Shown: piece after piece, positions 1 to 8,436 of the stretch
How positions within the stretch are numbered: the first letter of the stretch is position 1
Layout: each line of letters begins with the position of its first letter
Assembly (NCBI GenBank): GCA_028821395.1
Contig: JAPPGP010000012.1
Location: 1 to 54,117, forward strand
Source of the DNA: Defluviicoccus sp.
GTDB taxonomy: Bacteria > Pseudomonadota > Alphaproteobacteria > MPNO01
Length of the DNA stretch: 54,117 nt
Direction of reading: 5' to 3'
Notes under the pieces: model-generated
What the model saw: only the letters and a program-made list of their open reading frames with translations
Database searches by the model: none
What the model was told of the DNA's origin: nothing
Made by a program: the position numbers and the translations under genes

Positions 1-933
1 GAAGAACATCCAGTTGCTGAACTTCCAGTCGGCGCTCCAGGAATGGCGCGGCATCACCCTTTCCCAGCGCCCGTTCGGCAGACGGATGCGACGCAGGCCG
101 TAATGTTGGAAGTAGTTGCTGATCTTCATCGAAAAGACGCAGCACAGCCCCAGAAAGGCAAACACCGGCACCGCCCAGATCCCGCCCATCCAGAACACCA
201 GCCCGTACCAGAACGCGACCGCGATGCCGTACCGCCAGAACGGATTGCTGTAATGCCACATCGGCAGGCGGCGCCGGGCCAGCCGTTCGCCGACGACCTT
301 CCAGGAATTGACGATGTTGCTCACGATTTCACGCGGGAAATACCGCCAGAAGCTCTCTCCCTTGGGAGCGGAACCCACATCGTGCGGCGTGCCGACCCGA
401 GCGTGGTGGATATAGACGTGCTCCGTGGCGTATTGCGGATAGGAGGCCGAAGCCAGCAGGAACTCGCCGAGCCGGCTCTCCCAACCGGAGCGCCGGTGAA
501 TCAATTCGTGACCGACCACGAATACGGCCTGCGCTTCCATGGTCAACACGATCGCCAGGAGCACGCTCTCCCAAATCGCCAGCTGATCCGCGACGAGGAT
601 TTGCCACAAGCCGAATATGAGCGTGGGCGGCCAGAGGAGCGCCCAGGTCCAGACAGGCAGATTATGCCAGAACAGGCGGCGTTCCGGCGTCTTCGCCGGA
701 TCCATATTGCGTCCGTCGGGACCCAGCGCCCGATCGAGCGGTCCCGCTACGCTCATATAGACAAATGGCGGCAACAACCACCAGCCGCCATGGATCGCGG
801 CGAGGACAATCAACGGAAAAATGCCCAATGGCAGGTAATGCGGAAGGGCGTTGAGGATCGACGGCTCTACGTGCTGCGCAATGTCGGCCTTGCTTGAGCC
901 CGGGCCGCCGCCTATGGCTGTATCCTGCGGCAT
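1..933 (-). CDS. AlkB-like membrane di-iron hydroxylase (partial)
   Basis: The gene runs off the left edge, so only the first 311 residues are seen. It belongs to the alkane 1-monooxygenase / xylene monooxygenase group of integral-membrane fatty-acid-desaturase-like enzymes, which hydroxylate hydrocarbon chains using a di-iron centre held by histidine boxes. Box 1 is HELIHR (residues 142-147) and box 2 is EHVYIHH (171-177), followed by a TPHD motif; the third box (usually LQRHSDHH) would lie beyond the edge. Several hydrophobic spans are visible (about 31-60, 94-113, 120-140, 230-265). The start is the ATG at 933; the gene lies 77 bases downstream of the leader-toroid gene on the same strand, so it is probably in the same transcript. 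Substrate is unknown; from context a lipid or terpenoid chain is as likely as an n-alkane. Confidence 0.85.
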   Translation of the reverse strand, partial: MPQDTAIGGGPGSSKADIAQHVEPSILNALPHYLPLGIFPLIVLAAIHGGWWLLPPFVYMSVAGPLDRALGPDGRNMDPAKTPERRLFWHNLPVWTWALLWPPTLIFGLWQILVADQLAIWESVLLAIVLTMEAQAVFVVGHELIHRRSGWESRLGEFLLASASYPQYATEHVYIHHARVGTPHDVGSAPKGESFWRYFPREIVSNIVNSWKVVGERLARRRLPMWHYSNPFWRYGIAVAFWYGLVFWMGGIWAVPVFAFLGLCCVFSMKISNYFQHYGLRRIRLPNGRWERVMPRHSWSADWKFSNWMFF

Positions 934-1010
934 GGCAGCTTTCCCAACGAACTAGCGGCGCCTTGCCTTGGGGTCCAGGTTAGCACCGGATACCGTAACC
1001 CGCAAATCGT

Positions 1011-2312
1011 TCAGCCCTTCAGGACTGCGACGAGACGCTCCAGAGCTTCGATACAAAACGCGCTGGTCACGGCCTCGGAGCCGTGCCCGATCTGCCCTAC
1101 CGTGCCCCACTTTTTCGATTGGTCGCCAAAGGCGAGAAGCTCCGGCCAGCTACCGTCCTCGCGTTGCGCATTCCTGAACCTATCCACTTGGCGCTTCGCG
1201 TCGATCCCTTCAAGGCCTCCGATATTGTAGAGCGCCGACACCGCTTGAGCCGCGTGCAGGATATTGCCGAATTCTCCCGTCTCGTCGCGCAGGCCCAGGA
1301 TACGCTCCGAAAGTATCGGGCGAAGGCCGGCGAGGGCGGGCGGTTCACGCATCATGGCGCGGGAGATTGCGTAGTAGATCGCGACCGGGTCGGGATACCA
1401 TTTTGACGAGCCCTCAACCCGGCCTCCGACAAGCAGAGACGCCAGCCATCGCTGGGCGCGCTCGGTTTCAGGGCGGTCGCCGAGATAGGCAATGATATTG
1501 GCATTGACGACGGGGTCGGCCTCGATACGAAAGCGCGATACGATGTCTGGCTCGTCTTCCGCCAGAACCCAGGTCATGAAGCGGCCTTCCTCGTCGCGGT
1601 TCGACAATATTGGCGGAACGTTCCTGCCCAGAAAAATCCAGGGGTGGGCCCCCGTGACGAGTGAACAAAGGGCGGCGCTGTCAAGATCCTGGGGCAAATG
1701 ACGATAGTACCGCCACAATCCGGGATATTCGATGGTGTCGACGAGATACGCCCTGGAGGCGGCGCATATCTCCCTGGCACGCGCTTCATCGCTGCTTTCC
1801 AGGGCAAGGACGCAAAGAGCCGAAACAAAGGGAGGTCTCTCGTAATGCCGCGGGATGTCTGGATCGGCCGTGTTGAACCGGATGCAATGCCAGGCCCCGT
1901 TTTCGTCGATTGTGGATTGCAGGAAATCGAGGCCGCGGCGGATGCTTTCTCTGGCCGATCTTGCAAGTGCATCGGAGGCGGCAGCGTTCTCCCGGTCTCT
2001 CGCCGGTTGGGGAGCAGGGGGACGGAGGGGCGGGGCGGGATCGTATAACGTCTTGCGCAGGAACTCGAGCGATGTTGCGCCGGTCTTCGCCGCCTCCCGT
2101 TCGGCCTCGCTGAGTTTGCTGCGCGGCGGAAGCACCACATGCGTCGCGGTATAGGTGTCTTCGTGAACGTGGATCTGGTGGCCTTCGGCCAGGGTCACGC
2201 CGAATTCCTCTTCGATCGTCTCCTTGGGATTGGCGAGAAGACGGTCGCGAAAGTCACTGTCCTCGCCGGCTCGCGAGACGAGGAATTCTGCCGCGTCAAC
2301 CGGTTCCTTCAT
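1011..2312 (-). CDS. NHLP leader fused to terpenoid-cyclase-like alpha/alpha toroid
   Basis: This 433-residue protein has two parts. Residues 1-79 look like a nitrile-hydratase-type leader (NHLP): a helix containing FRDRLLANPKE, then EEEFGVTLAEG, a beta segment ending VVLPPR, and LSEAEREAAKTGA, a degenerate double-glycine-type C39 cleavage site (G78-A79). After a Pro/Ala-rich linker (about 92-120), residues 121-433 resemble the toroid of squalene/terpene cyclases and prenyltransferases. Signs of this are the repeats RRGLDFLQ..ENGAW (126-141) and QREDGSWPE (383-391) and the motif DLDSAA (209-214), which resembles the DxDDTA motif of class II cyclases with the last Asp replaced by Ser. The ATG at 2312 has GGAAG eight bases upstream. 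It is not a nitrile hydratase: the cobalt/iron Cys motif is absent. It sits just downstream of its likely exporter. Enzyme activity is uncertain; it may be exported cargo. Confidence 0.8.
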   Translation of the reverse strand: MKEPVDAAEFLVSRAGEDSDFRDRLLANPKETIEEEFGVTLAEGHQIHVHEDTYTATHVVLPPRSKLSEAEREAAKTGATSLEFLRKTLYDPAPPLRPPAPQPARDRENAAASDALARSARESIRRGLDFLQSTIDENGAWHCIRFNTADPDIPRHYERPPFVSALCVLALESSDEARAREICAASRAYLVDTIEYPGLWRYYRHLPQDLDSAALCSLVTGAHPWIFLGRNVPPILSNRDEEGRFMTWVLAEDEPDIVSRFRIEADPVVNANIIAYLGDRPETERAQRWLASLLVGGRVEGSSKWYPDPVAIYYAISRAMMREPPALAGLRPILSERILGLRDETGEFGNILHAAQAVSALYNIGGLEGIDAKRQVDRFRNAQREDGSWPELLAFGDQSKKWGTVGQIGHGSEAVTSAFCIEALERLVAVLKG

Positions 2313-2423
2313 CGATGTCTTCCATTTCCGCGGTGCCTGGTCGTGCGGGAATTCCCGGTAGCCAAATCGATGTGATGCAGGGGATGAAGAGCGCGAAACA
2401 CTCGCCGAGCCGACCTCCCCCGA

Positions 2424-5369
2424 TCAGGCGACCTGCCTCTTGACCAGCTCCTTGAACACCCCGTCGACCTCCATGAGTTCGTTGAAGGAGCCGCTTTGTA
2501 CGACTCTTCCCGCCTGCAGCACGTAGATCCTGTCGGCCTGTTCCAACGTGGACAGGCGGTGGGCGATGATGACCCGGGTAGAGGTCAGGGCCGTGAGATT
2601 TCGCATTACCTTGGCCTGGCTTTGATTGTCCAGCCAGTTGGTCGCCTCGTCGAACAGCATGATCCGCGGGCTGCCGACCACCGATCTGGCGATCGTGACG
2701 CGCTGGCTCTCGCCCCCCGACAGGACCGCCCCGCTGGTGCCGACCATGGTCATCATGCCCATGGGCATGCTCTTGATTTCGTTTTCAACCTCGGCAATCC
2801 GGACCGCCGTCCACACCTCCTCGGTGGTCACGTCGTCGCGGTGTCCGACCACATTGTCCCAGAGATCCTGGGGATGAAGTCCGACCGATTGCGGCACCAC
2901 GCCGATCTGCCGGCGTAGCTGTTTCAGGTTCAGGTGTCTCAGATCGCGTCCGTCGTAATAGACCGCGCCGGCGGTCGGCCTGTCAATGCCGAGCGCGAGC
3001 CGGAACAGGGTGCTCTTGCCGGCACCCGACTCGCCGGCGATCGCGATGAATTCACCGGGACGGGCACGAAGCGTGACATCGTCCAGAATCAACGGGCCGT
3101 CCGGGTCGTAGCGGAACGAAACGCGGTCGAACAGAATGTCGCCGCCCAGAAATCCGACCGGCTCCCCTTCGATCTCGGTTTCGGGGACGGCGGTGAGCAG
3201 CGGGCGCATCTGATCGAATGCCGGCAGCATGGCGGCTAGGGTGCCGAACGACTCGCCGAGCCGGGCGATGGCGGTCTGGAAAGCGATGAAGACGGTGTAG
3301 ACGACAAGAAAATCGCCCACCGGAACATGCCGGTCGCCCGATCCCGCCACCGCGAACAGCAGGACCCCGCCGGCGAGGAAGGGGAGAGCAGCACCGAATG
3401 CGCGCGAATGTCCTTCGAGCGCGCCCAGCTCGATCTCCGCACGTTTCTGTTCGCGATAGTCCCGCGCCCAGATCGCGAATGCCGAGCCTTCCGCGTTCTC
3501 CACGCGCAGCTTGGAGATGCCGCCCACGATCTGGAAAAGCTGGCCGGCCACGCGACGCGCTGCGCCGATCATCCGCCCGTGGGGTGAAATCTGCAGCAAC
3601 CCGAGGACTCCGGTGATCGACAGGGACGCCAGGCTGAAGGCGAGCGCGATGATCCCGAGGGCGGAATCGTAGAAGAAGATGACGCCGAACACCGGAAGCA
3701 GAAAGACGATCGACAGCACGCTGTCGGCGACCACCCCCTGCAAGCCGTCGCGAATATTCTGGAACGTCATTCCCGACATGGCCAGATCGCCGGCCGGATG
3801 GCGGTGCAGCAGGCTGGGCGGAAGGCGCATCAGGCGGTCCCAGAAGGCGGCTTCGACCCGCGACGCCGAGCGCCCCTCGAGCCGCATCATCGCCGTGCTC
3901 TGAAGCAGGTGCAGCAATGCGCCGAGCAGCCCGAACACCGCCACCGCCACCGCCGTGGCATAGAGCGCTCCGGCATTTCCGTCCGTCGTTACCCGGTTCG
4001 CGACGAATCCGAGAGCGAGCGCCGGGAGAAGTTTGATCAGGCCACCCGGAAGCCCCGCCATCACCAGCCGCGTCAGATCCGCCGCCGATCCACGCAGGGC
4101 AACGCCCAGCAGGTCTGCCGGCGTCACGTTCCCCGACGGCAATGGCGGGTGGAACATCCAGGCTTCTTCGTCCAGCGCGGCGGCGCGATCTGCCGTGACC
4201 CGGACAATGCGTTTGCTGACCGGGTCGAACTCCCGGTAGCGGCCGAACATACCGGGCAGCAGCGCTACGGGCCGGCCATCCTCCGCCCGGAATCCCAGCA
4301 GCGCATTGCTGTCGCCGCGCCACCAGCCACCCTCGGCCTTGAAGCGGACGCGCCGGGCGCGAACGCCTGACGCATCGAGAATGTCAACCAGGCCGACCGG
4401 AGAATCGGGCGGCCCCGAGCGCGCCGGTATCTTGAAGTCGATACCTTCGTGGCGGCCGATGGCGTGCAGGGCGTCGGCCAGAGCCGTGTCTTCGATATCG
4501 GCATCCCCGTCGATCGGCAGGTCATAGATGTTGACCAGCCGCTGCCGTGCCGCCCTTTCCGCCGTGCGGCGGCTGGCCGTGCGCGCGCGTTCGAGATTCG
4601 CATCGTCGACCACCGCGAGCCGGCGGTTGAGGCGTTCCAAGGCGAAAGCAAGCGAGTGAAAGGAGGCAAGCGCCCGCAGCAGCATGCCTTGCCGCGCCAG
4701 GGTCTCGGATGTCTTGCCCGAAAGCCTCGCCTGGTCGAATAGCGTGAGCCAGCTTGTGCGCGTCAGCGGTATGAAGGCCTCGCGGGGACGGCCCGCCTCG
4801 GCGAGTTCCGCCGGATCAACGATATCCATGAACACGCTTGCGCCGCGCGGCGGTTCGGACAGCCATACCACACCGCGCCTTACCGATAGCGTCCCGGCGG
4901 TCAGGGTTCGCGCCTGACCGGGTTCGGCCAGCGTGGTCGGGCGCGGAAGGCGGCTGGCAAAGCGCGAGAGCGTGTCGGTAATGGCGGTCAACCACGTATC
5001 GGTCTGTTCCGCCAGGTCCGCGGGATCGACCTCCGACAGCAGGGATGCCGGCAGGCGTTTCAGAAGGGTGCCCGGCAAGCCCTTGGCGATCAGGCTGAGC
5101 GTGGTGTCTTCGCCGTCTCCTCGTTCGTCCGGCGCGACACCCGGCAGCAACCAGCCCGACTCGCGCCGCAGCAGATGCTGTGGCGCCGCCTGCTCGACCC
5201 CCTCCTTGAATTCGACCATGAACAGATTGACGGCGCCCCGATCGATGAACCAGACACTATCCGGATCGTCGAGGCGCAACGGCTTGTTGCCGGCGCAGGG
5301 TACGGATATGCCGGAGCGAGCGGCCAGTTCGGCTATGGATGTGTATTCCGGCAACGTGTCCTGCTTCAA
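2424..5369 (-). CDS. NHLM-type ABC transporter with long N-terminal domain
   Basis: This 981-residue protein matches the second ABC component of NHLM (nitrile-hydratase-leader microcin) export systems. The first ~400 residues form a soluble region that begins like a cyclic-nucleotide-binding fold (VWFIDRGAVNLFMVEF near residue 40). A six-helix exporter membrane domain follows (about 425-700), then a nucleotide-binding domain with Walker A GESGAGKST (about 780), signature LSGGESQR (about 885), Walker B IMLFDEAT (about 904) and the H-loop IIAHRLS (about 935). The likely start is TTG at 5369, overlapping the TGA of the upstream ABC gene as TTGA, which indicates translational coupling. It has no peptidase domain, so it presumably pairs with the C39-bearing ABC protein. 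The next gene downstream, the leader-toroid, starts 111 bases later. Confidence 0.88.
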   Translation of the reverse strand: MKQDTLPEYTSIAELAARSGISVPCAGNKPLRLDDPDSVWFIDRGAVNLFMVEFKEGVEQAAPQHLLRRESGWLLPGVAPDERGDGEDTTLSLIAKGLPGTLLKRLPASLLSEVDPADLAEQTDTWLTAITDTLSRFASRLPRPTTLAEPGQARTLTAGTLSVRRGVVWLSEPPRGASVFMDIVDPAELAEAGRPREAFIPLTRTSWLTLFDQARLSGKTSETLARQGMLLRALASFHSLAFALERLNRRLAVVDDANLERARTASRRTAERAARQRLVNIYDLPIDGDADIEDTALADALHAIGRHEGIDFKIPARSGPPDSPVGLVDILDASGVRARRVRFKAEGGWWRGDSNALLGFRAEDGRPVALLPGMFGRYREFDPVSKRIVRVTADRAAALDEEAWMFHPPLPSGNVTPADLLGVALRGSAADLTRLVMAGLPGGLIKLLPALALGFVANRVTTDGNAGALYATAVAVAVFGLLGALLHLLQSTAMMRLEGRSASRVEAAFWDRLMRLPPSLLHRHPAGDLAMSGMTFQNIRDGLQGVVADSVLSIVFLLPVFGVIFFYDSALGIIALAFSLASLSITGVLGLLQISPHGRMIGAARRVAGQLFQIVGGISKLRVENAEGSAFAIWARDYREQKRAEIELGALEGHSRAFGAALPFLAGGVLLFAVAGSGDRHVPVGDFLVVYTVFIAFQTAIARLGESFGTLAAMLPAFDQMRPLLTAVPETEIEGEPVGFLGGDILFDRVSFRYDPDGPLILDDVTLRARPGEFIAIAGESGAGKSTLFRLALGIDRPTAGAVYYDGRDLRHLNLKQLRRQIGVVPQSVGLHPQDLWDNVVGHRDDVTTEEVWTAVRIAEVENEIKSMPMGMMTMVGTSGAVLSGGESQRVTIARSVVGSPRIMLFDEATNWLDNQSQAKVMRNLTALTSTRVIIAHRLSTLEQADRIYVLQAGRVVQSGSFNELMEVDGVFKELVKRQVA

Positions 5370-7576
5370 CCTGACTTGACCAGCTTGCGATAGGTACCAT
5401 CGCGGTCAGCGATCAATTCGTCGTGTGTACCGCGCTGCACCTCGACGCCCTTGTCGAGCACGATGATCGCGTCACAGTCCCGCACCGTGCTCAGCCGGTG
5501 GGCCACGATCAGGCAGGTGACGCCACGGCGCCGCAACGCATCGTCGACGTCCTCCTCTGTCGCGGCGTCGAGGGCGCTGGTCGCCTCGTCGAGAATGAGC
5601 AACGTCGGATTGCCCACCAGAGCACGGGCAATCTCCAGCCGCTGCCGCTGGCCGCCGCTGAAATTCACCCCGCCTTCCTCGACGCGGGTCGAATATCCGT
5701 CTGGCCTGAGCAGGATTTCGTCATGGATCCTCGCATCTCGCGTCGCGGCGAAGATGGCTTCATCCGGAACGGCCGAGTTCCACAAGGTGATGTTGTCGCG
5801 CAAGGTCGCGGAAAACAGCACGACATCCTGATCCACCATGGATATGGACTGCCGCAGCACTTCTTCGGGGATCTCGTCCCGAGGGTGGCCATCGAACAGG
5901 ATTTCGCCTGACCACGGCTGATAGACGCCCGAGATAAGACGCGCCAGGGTGGACTTGCCGGAACCGCTGGGACCGACCACGGCAACTCGCTCCCCCGGCT
6001 TGATCACCAGGTTGAAGTCCTTGATCAAGGGTGGCCGGCTCTTGTTGAAGCCGAAGGTGACGTCCCGCAGCTCGAGCTGGCCCGCAAGCTGGAGCCGGCC
6101 ATTGAAGGTGGGGATCGACTCGGACTCGGGGTTTCGCCGGCTGAAATTTGGGTCTTCCGCGGTTTTCGAGATGTCCTCGAGCCGTTGCAGATCGGTTTCC
6201 AGCGCCTGGCGTTTGTCCGTGAACTCGAGGAAGCGCCCGATGGGCGCCAGGAACATCTCGGCCAGAATATAGAAGCCGACCAGCGTGCCCAGCGTCATTT
6301 TCCCGGTCATTACCAGACTGCCTCCGACGCCCAAAATCGCGGCGGCGCGCAGCGCGGCGACCAGCCCCGGCAGGGCGGTATTGACGGAGCCCAGCTCGGA
6401 GTAGAGCTGGCGGGCACGCAGCTCCCGCGCCTGCTGGCCGCTCCAGCGCGAGAAAAAACGGTCGTCCGATCCCGTCATGCGCAGGTTGTCGGCATGATTC
6501 AGCATCTGCATGCCGAGGCCGATCAGCAACCCCTGTTCGCGCCTCATCGCCTGGCTGCGCACAGCCCGCAGCGCATTGAGGAAGTGGGCCAGTACTGCGT
6601 GCAGCAGGGCCAGCAAGACCACGATCAGCGCGAGCAGGACGTCGTAGATCAACATCGCGATGAGCAGCACCGCACTCATAGCCATGTCGACTATAAGCAC
6701 GAGGAACTGATCGGTCAGAGTCTTCGCGATCCGGTCGATCGACGAGACGCGATCCGTCAAATCGCCCGCCAGCCGGTGTTCGAAAAACTCGATCGGCAAC
6801 CGCAGCAACCGCGACATGCCGCGACTGTAGCCAATCACCGAAATCCGCACCGAGAGCCGCTTCAGAAAACGGTGCTTGAGCAAGGACAGAATGTATACCA
6901 GAACGCCGCCGCCAAGGAGGGCCGCCGCCAACCCGCCCAAGGGTCCATGGTTTTCCAGCACGTCGTCCACGAAAACACCGAGCGAGAGAGGAACGACAAG
7001 AGCCAGCAAACTCAGCATTAGTCCGCAGGCGATCACCCCCGTAAGCACGCTCCAGGATCCGACGAGCAAGGTGCCCAGCTGCCTGAACAGGCCGGGCGGA
7101 TCGCCGCCCGGGCTGAAATCGTCGCCGCGCGCAAACCGCAGGGCAATTCCGCTGTAGCTCTTGTTGAACTCTTCAGCGGAAATCCGGCGTCGCCCCGTGG
7201 CGGGATCGTTGACATAGTAATTGCGGCCATCGAACCCTTCGAGAACGAGGAAATGGCTGTACTGCCAGAACAGGATCAAGGGCAGCTCTAGCTTTTTCAG
7301 TTGTTCGGCCCGCACGCTGAGGCCGCTGCATTGGAGACCGTAATGCCTGGAGGCGCGCAAGATGCTCGCGGCACTGCTGCCGTCGCGGCTCACCTCGCAT
7401 TTGTCGCGCAGCTCGGTAAGTGGCACCCAGCGACCGAAATAGGCCAAGATGCTGCCGAGGCAGGCGGCGCCGCATTCGGAGGCGTGCATCTGCAACAGAA
7501 GCGGCGTGGTTACCCTTTGCTTCAGGGAGGCCGATGCAGCCTTGCCTCCAGCCCCTTTGGAGGCCCGCGACGCCAT
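5366..7576 (-). CDS. NHLM-type C39 peptidase-containing ABC exporter
   Basis: This is a peptidase-containing ABC transporter of 736 residues, expected to cut the leader from its cargo after a GG/GA-type site and export the rest across the inner membrane. The N-terminal C39 domain has the catalytic Cys in ASECGAACLG (about residue 34), His in YSHFLVLEGF (about 107) and Asp in NDPATGR (about 124). A membrane domain follows (about 165-460). The ATPase domain has Walker A GPSGSGKST (about 538), FSGGQRQR (about 643) and LLILDEAT (about 658). An open frame continues upstream to 7858, but I chose the ATG at 7576. It follows the adaptor stop by a single base (TAAGATG), and the protein then starts just ahead of the C39 domain as in the family. 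All key residues are present. Confidence 0.92.
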   Translation of the reverse strand: MASRASKGAGGKAASASLKQRVTTPLLLQMHASECGAACLGSILAYFGRWVPLTELRDKCEVSRDGSSAASILRASRHYGLQCSGLSVRAEQLKKLELPLILFWQYSHFLVLEGFDGRNYYVNDPATGRRRISAEEFNKSYSGIALRFARGDDFSPGGDPPGLFRQLGTLLVGSWSVLTGVIACGLMLSLLALVVPLSLGVFVDDVLENHGPLGGLAAALLGGGVLVYILSLLKHRFLKRLSVRISVIGYSRGMSRLLRLPIEFFEHRLAGDLTDRVSSIDRIAKTLTDQFLVLIVDMAMSAVLLIAMLIYDVLLALIVVLLALLHAVLAHFLNALRAVRSQAMRREQGLLIGLGMQMLNHADNLRMTGSDDRFFSRWSGQQARELRARQLYSELGSVNTALPGLVAALRAAAILGVGGSLVMTGKMTLGTLVGFYILAEMFLAPIGRFLEFTDKRQALETDLQRLEDISKTAEDPNFSRRNPESESIPTFNGRLQLAGQLELRDVTFGFNKSRPPLIKDFNLVIKPGERVAVVGPSGSGKSTLARLISGVYQPWSGEILFDGHPRDEIPEEVLRQSISMVDQDVVLFSATLRDNITLWNSAVPDEAIFAATRDARIHDEILLRPDGYSTRVEEGGVNFSGGQRQRLEIARALVGNPTLLILDEATSALDAATEEDVDDALRRRGVTCLIVAHRLSTVRDCDAIIVLDKGVEVQRGTHDELIADRDGTYRKLVKSG

Positions 7577-7577
7577 C

Positions 7578-8150
7578 TTACAATCGCCCAGACAGAAAAA
7601 ACGCGATCGGCGATTGCCTGCCGAGCTCGATGACCATTCTGCATTCCCTGCCGGCAGGGGAAGCGACATCAAGGTTCCGACGGAACGATATAAGAACGCG
7701 GTGCATGGACACCGGAGCGGCAGACGCAAACGCGGCCAGCGCCTCCGGTTGGGGTACGGCGGAAATATCCGCGACCAGTCCGTGGAGTGCGTCCGCTCCT
7801 CCATCCGCGCCACCCAGCTCGATCGCCGCCGGCATCCCGGCCTCGATTTGCGGCGCAACGGCGCGTTCGATCCAGACCAGCGCCTGCAAGGACCGCTCGC
7901 CTTCGCGCGTGCCCTGGCTGGCAGCTACCACCACGCCTTTTATCGCCAGGCTATGAGAGACGGAGCCGAAGAAGAGCCATCCGGCGAGGATCAACAAAAA
8001 CAGGGCGATGGCGGCGACGAGCAGGCGTTCCCGCGGTGTGGATATTGTCAGCAGCCGGTCGAGTTGTTCGCGTTCTTCCTTCGCCTCGGCAACAGTATTG
8101 TGGAAAGAGTCAAACGGATTGTTGAACACGACCGCGCGTAGCCCCTTCAT
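7578..8150 (-). CDS. Short HlyD-like adaptor of the NHLM exporter
   Basis: This gene occupies the place of the HlyD-type secretion protein of NHLM systems. From the ATG at 8150 it encodes 190 residues. An N-terminal segment, EQLDRLLTISTPRERL (29-43), resembles the family start. It is followed by one transmembrane helix (about 42-62) and a short periplasmic part ending CRMVIELGRQSPIAFFL, which resembles the usual C-terminal strand. Family members are normally about 400 residues, with a lipoyl half-motif and a long coiled-coil hairpin; both appear to be missing here. The frame is open upstream to 8300, so the start could be earlier, but that would add only about 50 unconserved residues. The stop is one base from the C39-ABC start. 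The 286 bases between this gene and the RND gene show no other convincing gene and could hold a promoter. Confidence 0.68.
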   Translation of the reverse strand: MKGLRAVVFNNPFDSFHNTVAEAKEEREQLDRLLTISTPRERLLVAAIALFLLILAGWLFFGSVSHSLAIKGVVVAASQGTREGERSLQALVWIERAVAPQIEAGMPAAIELGGADGGADALHGLVADISAVPQPEALAAFASAAPVSMHRVLISFRRNLDVASPAGRECRMVIELGRQSPIAFFLSGRL

Positions 8151-8436
8151 GGAGATCAGGCAAGGACCAAAGGACCCGTTCGGCGGGCGAGGAAACGCCC
8201 GGATCATATGCAATTTCGGCAGGGAAAGGTCAAGCCCCGAAAGGTGCCGGAAGATTTGGCTTGTTGTGCAGCGGAGCCGCGACGCGGGCCGCCAGCTCAA
8301 CGTGAAGCCAGGTCACGGCGCTCCCTGCCGCCGGTCCGTCGTCGGTCCGAGCGGAGAGGGCGTGGCGCGCGCGCACCGACCCCCGGAATTCCTTCGCCAC
8401 GAGGCACCTCGCGATCGAACACGGGAAGGCGGGGCT

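Noticed and set aside
43-897. Plus-strand open frame near the left edge
   Set aside because: It is the antisense shadow of the AlkB-like gene, whose minus-strand frame shows membrane helices and histidine boxes.
1011-2312. Nitrile hydratase alpha subunit
   Set aside because: Only the leader-like N-terminus resembles it. The metal-binding Cys-rich motif and the rest of the fold are absent, and the C-terminal part looks like a cyclase toroid.
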